A DNA stretch of 64,000 bases from CAYVQA01 sp045119035 (GTDB lineage Bacteria; Bacillota_I; Bacilli_A; ML615J-28; CAG-313). Numbering within the stretch: the stretch's first letter is position 1; every line of letters begins with the position of its first letter. The notes beneath the pieces are model-generated. The model searched no databases. It had not been told where the DNA came from and worked only from the letters and a program-made list of their open reading frames with translations. A program made the position numbers and the translations under genes. Below, in pieces: positions 8,559 to 17,196 of this stretch. The DNA is taken from positions 1-64,000 of the forward strand of contig JBGVCU010000042.1 of assembly GCA_045119035.1 (NCBI GenBank), read 5' to 3'.

Positions 8559-8816
8559 TTATACCACACTTTGATTTAAAAGTAAAATATTATTTACATT
8601 TAATAATGATATACAGTATGTTATATTATCACTTACAATAACAATACTATCTTGATTAATTCTTTTTATTTTACCAAATAATGTAGAACCATTTTTTAAT
8701 ATAATTAAATATTTTTTATTTACTTGTAGATTATTATAAATATTGATACATTTTCTCTCATTTATTATATAAGGACTATTAATAAACAATAATGGTTTTT
8801 CCAATTTTCTCACCAA
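8559..8816 (-). CDS. Small protein with Sm-like/DUF2642-like C-terminal half
   Basis: An 85-residue protein. The second half reads like a small five-stranded barrel: L-I-I-L-K-N-G-S, then F-G-K-I-K-R-I, then S-I-V-I-V, then C-I-S-L-L-N-V-N-N-I. This alternation resembles Sm/Hfq-like folds or the DUF2642 domain of some spore-associated proteins. I cannot decide between them by eye. It lies upstream of pncA-pncB and divergent from the YwaF-like gene. The start is weakly supported. Function is unknown. Confidence 0.45.
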   Translation of the reverse strand: MVRKLEKPLLFINSPYIINERKCINIYNNLQVNKKYLIILKNGSTLFGKIKRINQDSIVIVSDNITYCISLLNVNNILLLNQSVV

Positions 8817-8908
8817 TATTATATTATAAAATATTTAATTTTTTATACATACTAAATAAAAACTGTATTTAGCATTGTTATATAATAAAAAGGAGATGAG
8901 AATTATTT

Positions 8909-10315
8909 ATGTTTATATTAATATCTACTCTATTTTTAATAATTATTTTATCATTATTAATATATTTAAAATTTATTAAAAATTATGATTTTAATAAATT
9001 TAATAAATTAATCAAAATATTATCTATAATATATGTATGTATATCTTTCGTAAATTTATTTTTACCTGATGGTTTAGCAAGAGAATATACAGAAGCTGAA
9101 TTAAAAAATAAAAAAGCTATATATGAAAATATTATAAGATGGTTACAAAATAGTGCCTTTTTAATTATTCCTACAATTGCTTATTTTGATAATAAAATAC
9201 TAAATAAAATAGCTAGTTATATTGTTTTACCATTTAATATTATTTATATGTTTTCTTATAATGTAATTATTAAATCTCTTACAGATCCAGCTGGTAGAGG
9301 ACTTAATACAATAAGATTTATGAGTAATGAAGCAAAAGCTTTTATGATAAATGAAACATTTAGAACCATTATATTTAGTTTAATTATTTATTTAGCACTT
9401 TTTATTTTATTAATTCAAACATTTAAAAATATTAATGATTTAAAATTTTCTAAAAAAGAAATTAAAAACTTTATTCTAGTATCATTAGGTATCATTGTTT
9501 TATCAATGCCTTGTTATGCTCCTCAATATCTTATTGGATATACAAGCATTATATTTAAACGTTTTACACTTTCACATCTTGCTATCATTATTTTATTAGT
9601 TATCGAAACAATTTTTATATATAATGTTTTCAAAAATAAGCCAAAAGAAATAAAAATTATTTTATTAATATTGATGAGTTTAAGTTTATTGTTTCAATTT
9701 AATCAAGTATTTACCGGAACAAATGAAATTAATTTTAAAAAATTTCCATTTCAACTATGTAATATTGGATCATATTTAATTCTTATTACACTAATAACAA
9801 AAAATAAACATTTATTTAATTTCTGTATCGTGGTAAATGTTGTAGGAGCAACAATTGCGATGATTATTTTAGATGTTAATAATGTTGGTATAGGATATTA
9901 TTGGAATATACATTATATTTTAGAACATGGAAAAGTAATTATTATTCCAATTTTATGTTTATTATTTAAAATATTTGAACCACTTACAAAAAAAGATGTT
10001 AAAGATGTTCTTATTGGATTTAGTTCATATTTTACATTTGTTTTATTATTTGGTACAATTGCTAACGGAATATATCATCATCTTGATAATTCATATTTTA
10101 AAGTTAATTTCTTATTTATGTTTTTAAAAGAAGAAACAACGGAAATTGTAGGATTTGTAGAACCATTATTCGATATTAAAATAAAATTAGGTATATTTGA
10201 ATTATATCCTATTATTCAATTACTAGTATTTATAATATTTACTTTATTATGTGTAGGATGCTTCTATTTACTATATGTTTTATCAAATAAGAAAAAAGAA
10301 TTAAATACAAATTAA
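8909..10315 (+). CDS. Polytopic membrane protein with YwaF/TMEM164-like C-terminal part
   Basis: A 468-residue membrane protein with about eleven or twelve hydrophobic segments. The C-terminal half carries P-F-Q-L-C-N-I-G (about residue 285) and later Y-I-L-E-H-G-K-V-I (about 345). This resembles the conserved P-x-x-L-C and H-x-x-x-x-x-x-P features of the YwaF (TIGR02206) family. A shorter relative with the same marks lies at 27571-28332. The N-terminal half has several extra membrane segments. The start has AAAGGAGATGAG upstream. The family's role in bacteria is unclear. Confidence 0.55.
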   Translation: MFILISTLFLIIILSLLIYLKFIKNYDFNKFNKLIKILSIIYVCISFVNLFLPDGLAREYTEAELKNKKAIYENIIRWLQNSAFLIIPTIAYFDNKILNKIASYIVLPFNIIYMFSYNVIIKSLTDPAGRGLNTIRFMSNEAKAFMINETFRTIIFSLIIYLALFILLIQTFKNINDLKFSKKEIKNFILVSLGIIVLSMPCYAPQYLIGYTSIIFKRFTLSHLAIIILLVIETIFIYNVFKNKPKEIKIILLILMSLSLLFQFNQVFTGTNEINFKKFPFQLCNIGSYLILITLITKNKHLFNFCIVVNVVGATIAMIILDVNNVGIGYYWNIHYILEHGKVIIIPILCLLFKIFEPLTKKDVKDVLIGFSSYFTFVLLFGTIANGIYHHLDNSYFKVNFLFMFLKEETTEIVGFVEPLFDIKIKLGIFELYPIIQLLVFIIFTLLCVGCFYLLYVLSNKKKELNTN

Positions 10316-10342
10316 AAGGTACAGTAAAAACTGTACCTTTTT
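10314..10342. terminator. Bidirectional terminator between the membrane-protein and rubrerythrin genes
   Basis: An 11-bp stem (AAAAGGTACAG/CTGTACCTTTT) has A-rich and T-rich flanks, so it can end the plus-strand gene and the converging rubrerythrin gene. Confidence 0.85.
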
Positions 10343-10352
10343 CAATTAAATT

Positions 10353-10889
10353 CTAGTAGTTAGTACATCTAACTTCAAAATATGATTGTGGATGAACACA
10401 AACTGGGCAAGCTTTAGGAGCTTCTAAACCAATGTGAATGTGACCACAGTTACGGCATACCCAAACAGTAATACCAGCTTTTGCAAATACTTGAGCTGTT
10501 TCAACATTTTCTAAAAGTTTACGATATCTTTCTTCATGTTCTTTTTCAACAGCAGCAACACCTCTGAATTGTTTAGCAAGTGCTAAGAATCCTTCTTCTT
10601 CAGCAACTTTAGCAAATTCATCATACATTTCTGTCCATTCATAGTTTTCACCTTCAGCAGCATGAAGTAAGTTTTCAGCAGTATTACCAATACCACCTAA
10701 TGCTTTAAACCAAAGTTTAGCATGTTCTTTTTCATTTTCAGCAGTTTCCATAAAAATTGCTGCAATTTGTTCATATCCTTCTTTTTTAGCTACACTTGCA
10801 AAATATGTATACTTGTTTCTTGCTTGTGATTCACCAGCAAATGCAGTCATTAAATTTTGCTCAGTTCTTGTACCTTTTAAGTCTCTCAT
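10353..10889 (-). CDS. rbr: Rubrerythrin
   Basis: A 178-residue non-haem iron peroxidase of anaerobes that reduces hydrogen peroxide. The diiron four-helix domain (residues 1-135) shows the first ligand segment F-A-G-E-S-Q-A-R-N and later E-x-x-H motifs (E-N-E-K-E-H, E-K-E-H-E-E-R). The C-terminal rubredoxin-like domain has C-R-N-C-G-H and C-P-V-C, which bind one iron. Length and domain order are typical. It is monocistronic, with a good ribosome-binding site (AAGGAG). It argues for an anaerobic lifestyle. Confidence 0.95.
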   Translation of the reverse strand: MRDLKGTRTEQNLMTAFAGESQARNKYTYFASVAKKEGYEQIAAIFMETAENEKEHAKLWFKALGGIGNTAENLLHAAEGENYEWTEMYDEFAKVAEEEGFLALAKQFRGVAAVEKEHEERYRKLLENVETAQVFAKAGITVWVCRNCGHIHIGLEAPKACPVCVHPQSYFEVRCTNY

Positions 10890-10963
10890 AATAATCTCCT
10901 TATAATTATTTTTTTACAATAAAATTATATCATTAATTAATTAAAATGTCAATTAAATTTATA

Positions 10964-11686
10964 TTAATTTTTAATCATTTTTAATGCATTATCGTATGCA
11001 ACTTTAGCAAGTTTATAATATTCCATATAACCAGTTAAAGTAGCTTTAGTTGTTACTTTATCAAATACAACTTTACCATTTGCATCTTTTTTAGGTTCAA
11101 CTGAAAGATTTGTTTCTTCCATACCTTTAATTAATTCTTGAATATTTTCTTTCCATCCAAGAGTATTTTCATCTTTAGGCCAATAATTTGCTACTGATTT
11201 AAATAATTTAGTTGTAGCAAATTTTAAATCTGTAATTAAATTATTTGAATCATCCACAATAGTTAATTTATTATTACTTAATGATTCATAATACCATTTA
11301 GCTTTTTCACTATCTCCAACATATAAATCTAAACTTGGGATTGTTTCATTTCCATAAGTTACACGATCATTTTTATTACTGAAATTAAAAACAATATCGC
11401 CAATTTTAATATTTTTTAAATATTTCTTTTCATTATGATTAACAACATAATCATGTTCGTTTTCATAATCTGTGGTAGCAAAATCTTGAGGAAGTAAAGC
11501 TTCATCAATCATAATTCTTTTAACTTTACCATCTTGAATAGTAACTGTTGCTTTACATACATAACTATTATATACAACACCATACGCATCTGCAGTATAT
11601 TCTGTCATATCTTTTTTCTTACATCCTGTAAGTAAACATAATACAGCAAGTAATACTAAACATAAATTAAAAAACTTTTTATTCAT
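10964..11686 (-). CDS. Lipoprotein with FMN-binding-like repeat
   Basis: A 240-residue lipoprotein: signal residues 1-21 and lipobox L-L-T-G-C. Near residue 35 it reads A-Y-G-V-V-Y then K-A-T-V-T-I-Q-D-G-K-V-K-R-I, the strand pattern of FMN_bind-like domains. I do not see the conserved Thr/Ser attachment motif, so covalent FMN is not supported. Preceded by AAAGGAGATATT. The function is unknown; an extracellular redox or structural role is possible. Confidence 0.6.
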   Translation of the reverse strand: MNKKFFNLCLVLLAVLCLLTGCKKKDMTEYTADAYGVVYNSYVCKATVTIQDGKVKRIMIDEALLPQDFATTDYENEHDYVVNHNEKKYLKNIKIGDIVFNFSNKNDRVTYGNETIPSLDLYVGDSEKAKWYYESLSNNKLTIVDDSNNLITDLKFATTKLFKSVANYWPKDENTLGWKENIQELIKGMEETNLSVEPKKDANGKVVFDKVTTKATLTGYMEYYKLAKVAYDNALKMIKN

Positions 11687-11778
11687 AATATCTCCTTTAT
11701 TAATTTTTTTATATTATTTGTATATTTAAGAAAAATATACAAATAATTAAACTAATAATTGATATTAAAATAAAAAGT

Positions 11779-12396
11779 TTATTTTTTATTTTTAATTCTT
11801 TCATTATGTTCTTTTATTGAAGAAATACATCCACAATAATCTTGTCTATATAAACCATATTTTTTAGAAAGTTCAATTGATATTTTATAACCATTTTCTT
11901 TTTTAAAATTAGAATATAAATACTTACTACTAAGTTCCACACTTTTTCCAATCTCATTTATCCATTCACTATTTTTATATGGACTAATAGATAATGTTGT
12001 TGTAAAATAATCAAAATTATTACTTGATGCAATTTCACTACATTTTTTCAATCTAAAATAATAACAATTATAACATCTTTTTGAACCTTCACCTAAATCT
12101 TCTAACCCATTTACAACTTCTTTGTAAATATTATAATCATAATTATCTAATAAAATATCAATATCAAATCCTAATTTATCAATAATCTCTCTTTGAGTTT
12201 CTAATCTTTTATAGAACTCTTTTTCAGGAAAAATATTCGGATTATAATAAAGAATTGTAATTTTAAAATATTCATTTAACATAGATAAAACATATGAACT
12301 ACATGGTCCACAACAACTATGCAATAACAAACTAGGTTTTTTATCAAGCAAGTTAATATCTTCTAACAATTTCTTAAACTCAAGATATTCATTCAT
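11779..12396 (-). CDS. queH: Epoxyqueuosine reductase QueH
   Basis: A roughly 205-residue protein of the QueH (DUF208) family, which performs the last step of queuosine synthesis in tRNA. The Cys motifs expected for its metal/Fe-S centre are present: S-C-C-G-P-C near residue 27, C-Y-N-C near 100 and Y-C-G-C near 185. ATG 12396 is preceded by AGGTGATAA. A GTG at 12405 also opens the frame but overlaps this ribosome-binding site. No other queuosine genes are in the window, so precursor supply cannot be judged. Confidence 0.9.
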   Translation of the reverse strand: MNEYLEFKKLLEDINLLDKKPSLLLHSCCGPCSSYVLSMLNEYFKITILYYNPNIFPEKEFYKRLETQREIIDKLGFDIDILLDNYDYNIYKEVVNGLEDLGEGSKRCYNCYYFRLKKCSEIASSNNFDYFTTTLSISPYKNSEWINEIGKSVELSSKYLYSNFKKENGYKISIELSKKYGLYRQDYCGCISSIKEHNERIKNKK

Positions 12397-12448
12397 ATTT
12401 ATCACCTATATTAATTATACCATAATTAAAAACAAATTACATAAGAAA

Positions 12449-12477
12449 AACCTTCTTATATATAATATAAGAAGGTT
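12449..12477 (-). terminator. Terminator of the subtilase gene
   Basis: An 11-bp stem (AACCTTCTTAT/ATAAGAAGGTT) just downstream of the subtilase stop is followed on the minus strand by a T-rich run. Confidence 0.8.
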
Positions 12478-12488
12478 AAATATTTTAT

Positions 12489-14153
12489 TTAAGCTAAATT
12501 CAAATTAGTAACAAAATAAATTGTTTCAGGGAAAAGTTGATCTGAATTTGCTACAATTTGAATGTTTACAACTTTATCATAATCATATTGACGTTCAATT
12601 ACTAAAATCGGTTCTTTAGGCCCATATGCATGAGCAACACGAATATTAAATCTATCAATCATTTGTAAACTTAAATCAGTCATTAAAGTTGAAGTTTGAC
12701 TATTAGGATTTCCACAATATCTAGAAACACCAACTCTAAAATTAAAGTTTGCTGGAATTGTAATATTTGTTTCATAAATAACTTGACCTGCCACAACATC
12801 TTGAATAGGAATTGCTATTTCATATCCAGATATCATAATAGCATCATGTATATCAACTAGACCAGCTCCAATTTCATTATCAAAACCAGGATCTTCAAAT
12901 CTAGTTCCGTCACCAGTCATATCAGCAGTAGTCGCTAAAAATAATGACGCTAAAGCTGCACTTGTAGAACAATATGGGTAAGCTTCAAATAACATTCCTA
13001 ACATACCTGTAACAGATGCACAAGAAAAGCTAGTACCGCTATTTCCATAATATTGTTCAGCAATATTAACCGAATCACCTTCTGCAACAACTGTTGGTTT
13101 TGTTAATTCTCCATCATTCATTTTATATGATGAGAAAGTAGTAAATAATAAATCATAAGTAACTGCACCAACAGTAATAATATTATATCCACATCCGGGG
13201 TTTGATACCCTTCTATCTTCACTTTCATTATTACCTGCAGCTGCAACAATTGTAATATCGTAATTGTTTACTATATAATCTAAATATTCAGTTTGTGAAT
13301 CTCTTGTACCATATGTACCAAGTCTAGTAAAACTCATGTTAATAATATCAGTATTATTATCTAAAAACCATTCAATTTCATTAGTATAAGTTCCGTTAAC
13401 TTCTGCACTTATAATTCTTGCATCAGGACAAATACCTTTAGCTCCACCAATTAAATTAGACGTTAAAATAGCATGTTCTGTAACTTGTTCAACTCTCCAA
13501 AAATTATTAAAATATTCGCAATCTGTATTAGCAAAATTAGGATGATCTACATCCATTATTCCTGTTTCAAGTAAACCAATAGTTACACCTTCTCCAGTAA
13601 AAATACTATTACTATAATATTCATATCCGTTAGAATTCAGTAATGTTGAATATAATTCATCTTCATATTTCTTTTCCGTAAAACTAATGTATGCTGTATC
13701 GACACATTTACAATCGTTAATTGTATTTACTATTGTATCTTCTAAAGCTTTAAAATTTTCATAAGTATATTCATATTCAATATATGGAGAATATTTAGAA
13801 ATATACATATCTTCTTTACCATTCATCTCTATATTACTAGACATATCAATATTCTTATTATAATAGTACTCTTTCATTCTTGAAAGTCTTTCAGCTTTAG
13901 CTTGTTTTATTTCTTTTAGTGATGCATCTTTATTAACGTTTAAGCGTTCAGACTTATTTTCATAATCCAAATGTAATTGTACTGTGACATTACTAGAAGT
14001 ATATCCCGCATTAGATCCTTCAGTTGAAAGATCTTTATAATTTAAATTGTCTTCATAAATTATTTTATCATTAGTAGTGTCATGATATTCAATATGGCCA
14101 CATAGCCCCCCGACCATTATTAGTAATAATAGTAGAATTTGTATTTTTCTCAT
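12489..14153 (-). CDS. Secreted subtilisin-like (S8) protease with Glu in place of catalytic Asp
   Basis: A 554-residue exported protein with an N-terminal signal peptide (hydrophobic residues 4-18) and a propeptide-like region before the S8 domain. Catalytic segments are G-L-L-E-T-G-I near residue 196, where Glu stands in for the usual Asp of D-[ST]-G; E-H-A-I-L-T-S-N (His about 227); A-A-A-G-N-N (oxyanion Asn about 308); and G-T-S-F-S-C-A-S (Ser about 375). A roughly 115-residue C-terminal domain follows. ATG 14153 has GGAGGATAT upstream. It lies downstream of the sigma/anti-sigma pair and may belong to their regulon. Confidence 0.8.
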   Translation of the reverse strand: MRKIQILLLLLIMVGGLCGHIEYHDTTNDKIIYEDNLNYKDLSTEGSNAGYTSSNVTVQLHLDYENKSERLNVNKDASLKEIKQAKAERLSRMKEYYYNKNIDMSSNIEMNGKEDMYISKYSPYIEYEYTYENFKALEDTIVNTINDCKCVDTAYISFTEKKYEDELYSTLLNSNGYEYYSNSIFTGEGVTIGLLETGIMDVDHPNFANTDCEYFNNFWRVEQVTEHAILTSNLIGGAKGICPDARIISAEVNGTYTNEIEWFLDNNTDIINMSFTRLGTYGTRDSQTEYLDYIVNNYDITIVAAAGNNESEDRRVSNPGCGYNIITVGAVTYDLLFTTFSSYKMNDGELTKPTVVAEGDSVNIAEQYYGNSGTSFSCASVTGMLGMLFEAYPYCSTSAALASLFLATTADMTGDGTRFEDPGFDNEIGAGLVDIHDAIMISGYEIAIPIQDVVAGQVIYETNITIPANFNFRVGVSRYCGNPNSQTSTLMTDLSLQMIDRFNIRVAHAYGPKEPILVIERQYDYDKVVNIQIVANSDQLFPETIYFVTNLNLA

Positions 14154-14247
14154 ATATCCTCCATACATAAAATATAGTAAAACTAAATTGCCTTACATAA
14201 TATATACGAAATAAGATATTAAAAATGCACAAAATAATATATTTTTT

Positions 14248-14823
14248 TTATGAAATTATATATCGATTTACATTTTCATCATATAAAATTTCAATTTCGA
14301 AACTTTCATTAAACTCACATTCATTAAGAAATCCAAATTGGTTATTATCATTTATATATAAATTATTGTTATCATTAATATTTTTAATTATAAATTCATT
14401 TTGATAATTATATATTTTATAGAAAAATACTATTTTATCTGTGTATTTATTATTTCCTTTATAAATTAATAGATACTGATTATTTATAACTTGAATACTC
14501 ATGATAGGATTTCTATTATAATCGTTACAAAATTCTAAAATATAAGAAAGTTCAGTATTATTTAAATTGACTTCTAAGATATTATTATTTTTGTTATCCC
14601 TATACATTTTCATTGTAATACATAAACCTACGATTAAAAAACATATTAATATACATGAACATAATGCTGTTAATTTAAACCTTCTTTTTAGTGAAAAGTA
14701 TTCATGTTGATAATTTTTTTGATTGATTTCTTCATTATTAAATGTGTCTTTAAATGTTAGTTTTAAATCATTTTCTTTTTTAAATTCATTTATAAATTGT
14801 TTTTTGAAATCTTTTTTATTCAT
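14248..14823 (-). CDS. Putative membrane anti-sigma factor
   Basis: A 191-residue protein with a charged cytoplasmic N-terminus (about 1-48), one membrane segment (about 49-72, L-T-A-L-C-S-C-I-L-I-C-F) and an Asn-rich outer domain. It starts inside the last codons of the sigma gene with an 8-base ATGAATAA overlap, the arrangement usual for ECF sigma/anti-sigma pairs. No zinc anti-sigma motif (H-x3-C-x2-C) is visible. The function is inferred from topology and position. If the sigma gene is truly broken, this protein may have lost its partner. Confidence 0.6.
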   Translation of the reverse strand: MNKKDFKKQFINEFKKENDLKLTFKDTFNNEEINQKNYQHEYFSLKRRFKLTALCSCILICFLIVGLCITMKMYRDNKNNNILEVNLNNTELSYILEFCNDYNRNPIMSIQVINNQYLLIYKGNNKYTDKIVFFYKIYNYQNEFIIKNINDNNNLYINDNNQFGFLNECEFNESFEIEILYDENVNRYIIS

Positions 14824-15346
14824 TTCTTTTACCCCCTACATGAGCTTTTGCTTTTTTCATAATTTCATTATATCTTCTTCTTACTGTTTCTCTACTTGTA
14901 TTAAGGATTTTTGATATTTGTATAAAGTTTAAATTATGTACAAATTTGAACACAATTATTTCATATTCTTTATCAGTAAGAATTTCTTTTAATATAGCAA
15001 AGTATGAATTTGTGTTAGTATCATCTTCTTCTTTTTGGTTATAGACTATTTCTTCGTTTAGAGTTAATCTTTCTTTTTCTTTTGTTAATTTTCTATACCT
15101 ATCTATAGCATGATTTCTAGCTATGGTTATAAGCCATGCTTCGAAGTTTCCTTTTGCATCGCTATATTCAGGTATTAGAGTTCATAATTTATTAAATATA
15201 TCTTGAGTACATTCTTCAGCATCTTGTGTATTCTTAAGATACTTTTTAGCAATATAGAATACTGTATATTTGTATTCTTCGAATATTACGTTAAACGCTT
15301 CTTCATTTCTATTTATAGCTTCTTTTATTATTTTCTTTAGTAGCAT
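14816..15346 (-). pseudogene. ECF sigma factor interrupted by an in-frame TGA at a conserved Trp position
   Basis: Read through one TGA (15184-15182), this frame encodes 176 residues of a complete ECF sigma-70. Region 2 includes D-A-E-E-C-T-Q-D-I-F-N-K-L, then the TGA, then T-L-I-P-E-Y and F-E-A-W-L-I-T-I-A-R-N-H-A-I-D-R-Y-R. Region 4 has F-I-Q-I-S-K-I-L-N-T-S-R-E-T-V-R-R-R-Y. In many ECF factors the F-x-K-L segment is followed by Trp, which suggests TGG became TGA or that TGA is read as Trp. No other damage is seen. AAGGAGAG lies rather far (about 14 bases) from the ATG. The stop overlaps the anti-sigma start. Confidence 0.8.
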
Positions 15347-15384
15347 AGATATACAATACTCTCCTTTCTAAAAATTCCTTTGTA

Positions 15385-15414
15385 ATTATAACAAATTAGA
15401 ACTAAATATTTCAA
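15385..15414 (-). promoter_or_regulatory. Putative sigma-A promoter of the sigma/anti-sigma genes
   Basis: On the minus strand, TTGAAA and TATAAT are separated by 18 bases, about 40 bases before the sigma start. It is a housekeeping-type promoter, so expression would not require autoregulation. Confidence 0.5.
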
Positions 15415-15449
15415 CGGACTATAGTATGCAATATATTTTAATATAAAAA

Positions 15450-15479
15450 AATACTCTCTTATTGTATAAGAGAGTATTA
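15450..15479 (-). terminator. Terminator of the ZIP transporter gene
   Basis: The stem AATACTCTCTTA/TAAGAGAGTATT directly downstream of the ZIP stop codon is followed by a T-run on the minus strand. Confidence 0.85.
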
Positions 15480-15485
15480 ATATAA

Positions 15486-16274
15486 TTATAATAATATTTC
15501 TAATGATAGCATTGCTAGAAAACCTAACATAAATGCCCATAAACCATAGTGTTCATGACCACCTTTTCTAGCTTCTGGAAGTAACTCTTCTATTGTAACA
15601 TAAATCATTGCTCCAGCTGATAAAGCTAAAAGCCATGGAAGAAGTGATGACATAAGTGTTGCAAGGAAAATTCCTATAACTGCAAATAAAGGTTCTACAA
15701 CACCACTAACTACACCATATAAAAATGATTTTCTTTTTGACACTCCTTGTTCTAACATTGGAATAGAAATAGCTGCACCTTCTGGTAAATTTTGAATTGA
15801 AATACCTATTGCTAAGGCAAGCACACTTGAAATAGCTTCTGGAGTTTTTATTGTAAGTGCTAGCCCACACGCAAAACCAACAGCAAGACCTTCTGGAATA
15901 TTATGAATTAATACAGCTAAAAAGAATTTAATTTGTTTAGTTAAATTGCATTTAGGTCCTTCATCTTCACAAGCATTGTTGTGAAAATGAGGAATAATTT
16001 TATCTAATACATTTAACATAATTCCACCAAGTATAAATCCAAATACTACAGGAATTATTGAATAATCTTTATAAATAAGTTCAGCTTCTTCCATTGCTGG
16101 AATTAATAAACCAAATATACCTGCAGCAATCATAACACCAGATGCAAGTCCTAAAATAATATTTGATGCTTTTGCTGATAAGTTCTTTTTAACAAAGAAA
16201 ACTAAACTTGATCCAATTACAGTAGATAAAAATATTATTGAACAAGATATAATAATAACTGTAAGTACATCCAT
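15486..16274 (-). CDS. ZIP family divalent metal transporter
   Basis: A 262-residue membrane protein of the ZIP (ZupT-like) family, importing Zn2+, Fe2+ or Mn2+. The metal-binding helix H-N-I-P-E-G-L-A-V-G-F is clear near residue 128, and N-L-P-E-G-A-A-I-S-I follows in the next helix near 165. A His/Cys-containing loop (H-F-H-N-N-A-C-E-D-E) lies between earlier helices. The stop of the upstream peroxiredoxin gene overlaps the start, so the two form an operon with the zinc-ribbon protein gene. Metal preference cannot be read from sequence. Confidence 0.88.
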   Translation of the reverse strand: MDVLTVIIISCSIIFLSTVIGSSLVFFVKKNLSAKASNIILGLASGVMIAAGIFGLLIPAMEEAELIYKDYSIIPVVFGFILGGIMLNVLDKIIPHFHNNACEDEGPKCNLTKQIKFFLAVLIHNIPEGLAVGFACGLALTIKTPEAISSVLALAIGISIQNLPEGAAISIPMLEQGVSKRKSFLYGVVSGVVEPLFAVIGIFLATLMSSLLPWLLALSAGAMIYVTIEELLPEARKGGHEHYGLWAFMLGFLAMLSLEILL

Positions 16275-16735
16275 TATTTATCACCTCTTAAAATACATAA
16301 TGTATCAGTAGGATTCTTTTTGCTATTTACTTTTTCTTCAATAGAAATAATTATTCCTTCTTCATTAATAACATATGTTGTTCTTACAATTCCCATGTAT
16401 TTTTTACCATACATTGATTTTTCTTTATAAACACCATAGTTTGTAATTACTTCGTGTGTTTCATCACTTAATAAATGAAAAGGTAAATCATGTGTTGTAA
16501 CAAATTTCATATGTGATTTTATTGAATCTTTTGAAATACCTAAAATAACAGTATTTTCTTTTTTATATTCTTCATATAATCTTTTAAACTCTAATGCTTG
16601 TTCGGTACAACCTGATGTTAAATCTTTAGGATAAAAATATAAAACTACTTTTTGTCCTAGATAATCCGATAATTTATGAAGTTTTCCTGTTTCATCAGGT
16701 AAAATAAAATCTAATGCTTTATCATTTATTTTCAT
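16274..16735 (-). CDS. bcp: Thiol peroxidase, Bcp/PrxQ family
   Basis: A 153-residue peroxiredoxin that reduces peroxides with thioredoxin. The motif Y-F-Y-P-K-D-L-T-S-G-C-T carries the peroxidatic Cys near residue 43. Many Bcp proteins have a resolving Cys five residues later; here that position is Leu (C-T-E-Q-A-L). The only other Cys is near the C-terminus. A 1-Cys mechanism or another resolving partner is therefore likely. The start overlaps its neighbour in an operon with the ZIP gene, so it joins rubrerythrin as oxidative defence. Confidence 0.9.
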   Translation of the reverse strand: MKINDKALDFILPDETGKLHKLSDYLGQKVVLYFYPKDLTSGCTEQALEFKRLYEEYKKENTVILGISKDSIKSHMKFVTTHDLPFHLLSDETHEVITNYGVYKEKSMYGKKYMGIVRTTYVINEEGIIISIEEKVNSKKNPTDTLCILRGDK

Positions 16736-16737
16736 TT

Positions 16738-17061
16738 TTATTCCTCTTTATCTATTTTGCATCCGCAGTTTTTACAGTATGCATCATTTACTTTTACTCT
16801 TTGTCCACATATAGAACAATATAATATTCTTTCTTCTGTATAATTATTACTATTATCGTTTAAATATTGAGAATTATGTATAGAGGTATGTTGTGTTCCT
16901 TTAAATAATTTTATTAAATTAATTACCGCAATAGCTATAAAAAATAAACCAAAAATACACATAAATGGAGCTATTTGAGCTGCAGTGATTGTCCAAAAAA
17001 TTGCAAAGCATATTGCAAAAATTAAACCAAGAAATGAACCAATATTAAACTTTTTATTCAT
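16738..17061 (-). CDS. Two-helix membrane protein with C-terminal zinc ribbon
   Basis: A 107-residue protein with two hydrophobic segments (about 9-30 and 33-52) and a C-terminal double-CxxC ribbon (Y-C-S-I-C-G-Q and Y-C-K-N-C-G-C). Proteins of this plan are common in Firmicutes and mostly uncharacterised. It lies two bases before bcp and probably starts the bcp-ZIP operon. No enzymatic motif is visible. Confidence 0.7.
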   Translation of the reverse strand: MNKKFNIGSFLGLIFAICFAIFWTITAAQIAPFMCIFGLFFIAIAVINLIKLFKGTQHTSIHNSQYLNDNSNNYTEERILYCSICGQRVKVNDAYCKNCGCKIDKEE

Positions 17062-17196
17062 AGAATACCTCCCTTTTGGTTAATATATTATACAATAATT
17101 TGATTATTTTATAAAGCGATAAAATAATTTTTCTTTTTATTTGCTTATTTTTCTAAAAAATATTATGATATTACTATCTTATTTTTGAGGTGACTT

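Noticed and set aside
14816..15346. Full reassignment of TGA to Trp across the genome
   Set aside because: Every other Trp that I read in intact genes is TGG, and TGA functions as a natural stop of the LytTR gene, so a complete code change is not supported; only the local anomaly is reported.
15337..15540. A 67-codon minus-strand ORF between the sigma and ZIP genes
   Set aside because: It overlaps the ZIP terminator and the sigma promoter in another frame and has no recognisable domain.
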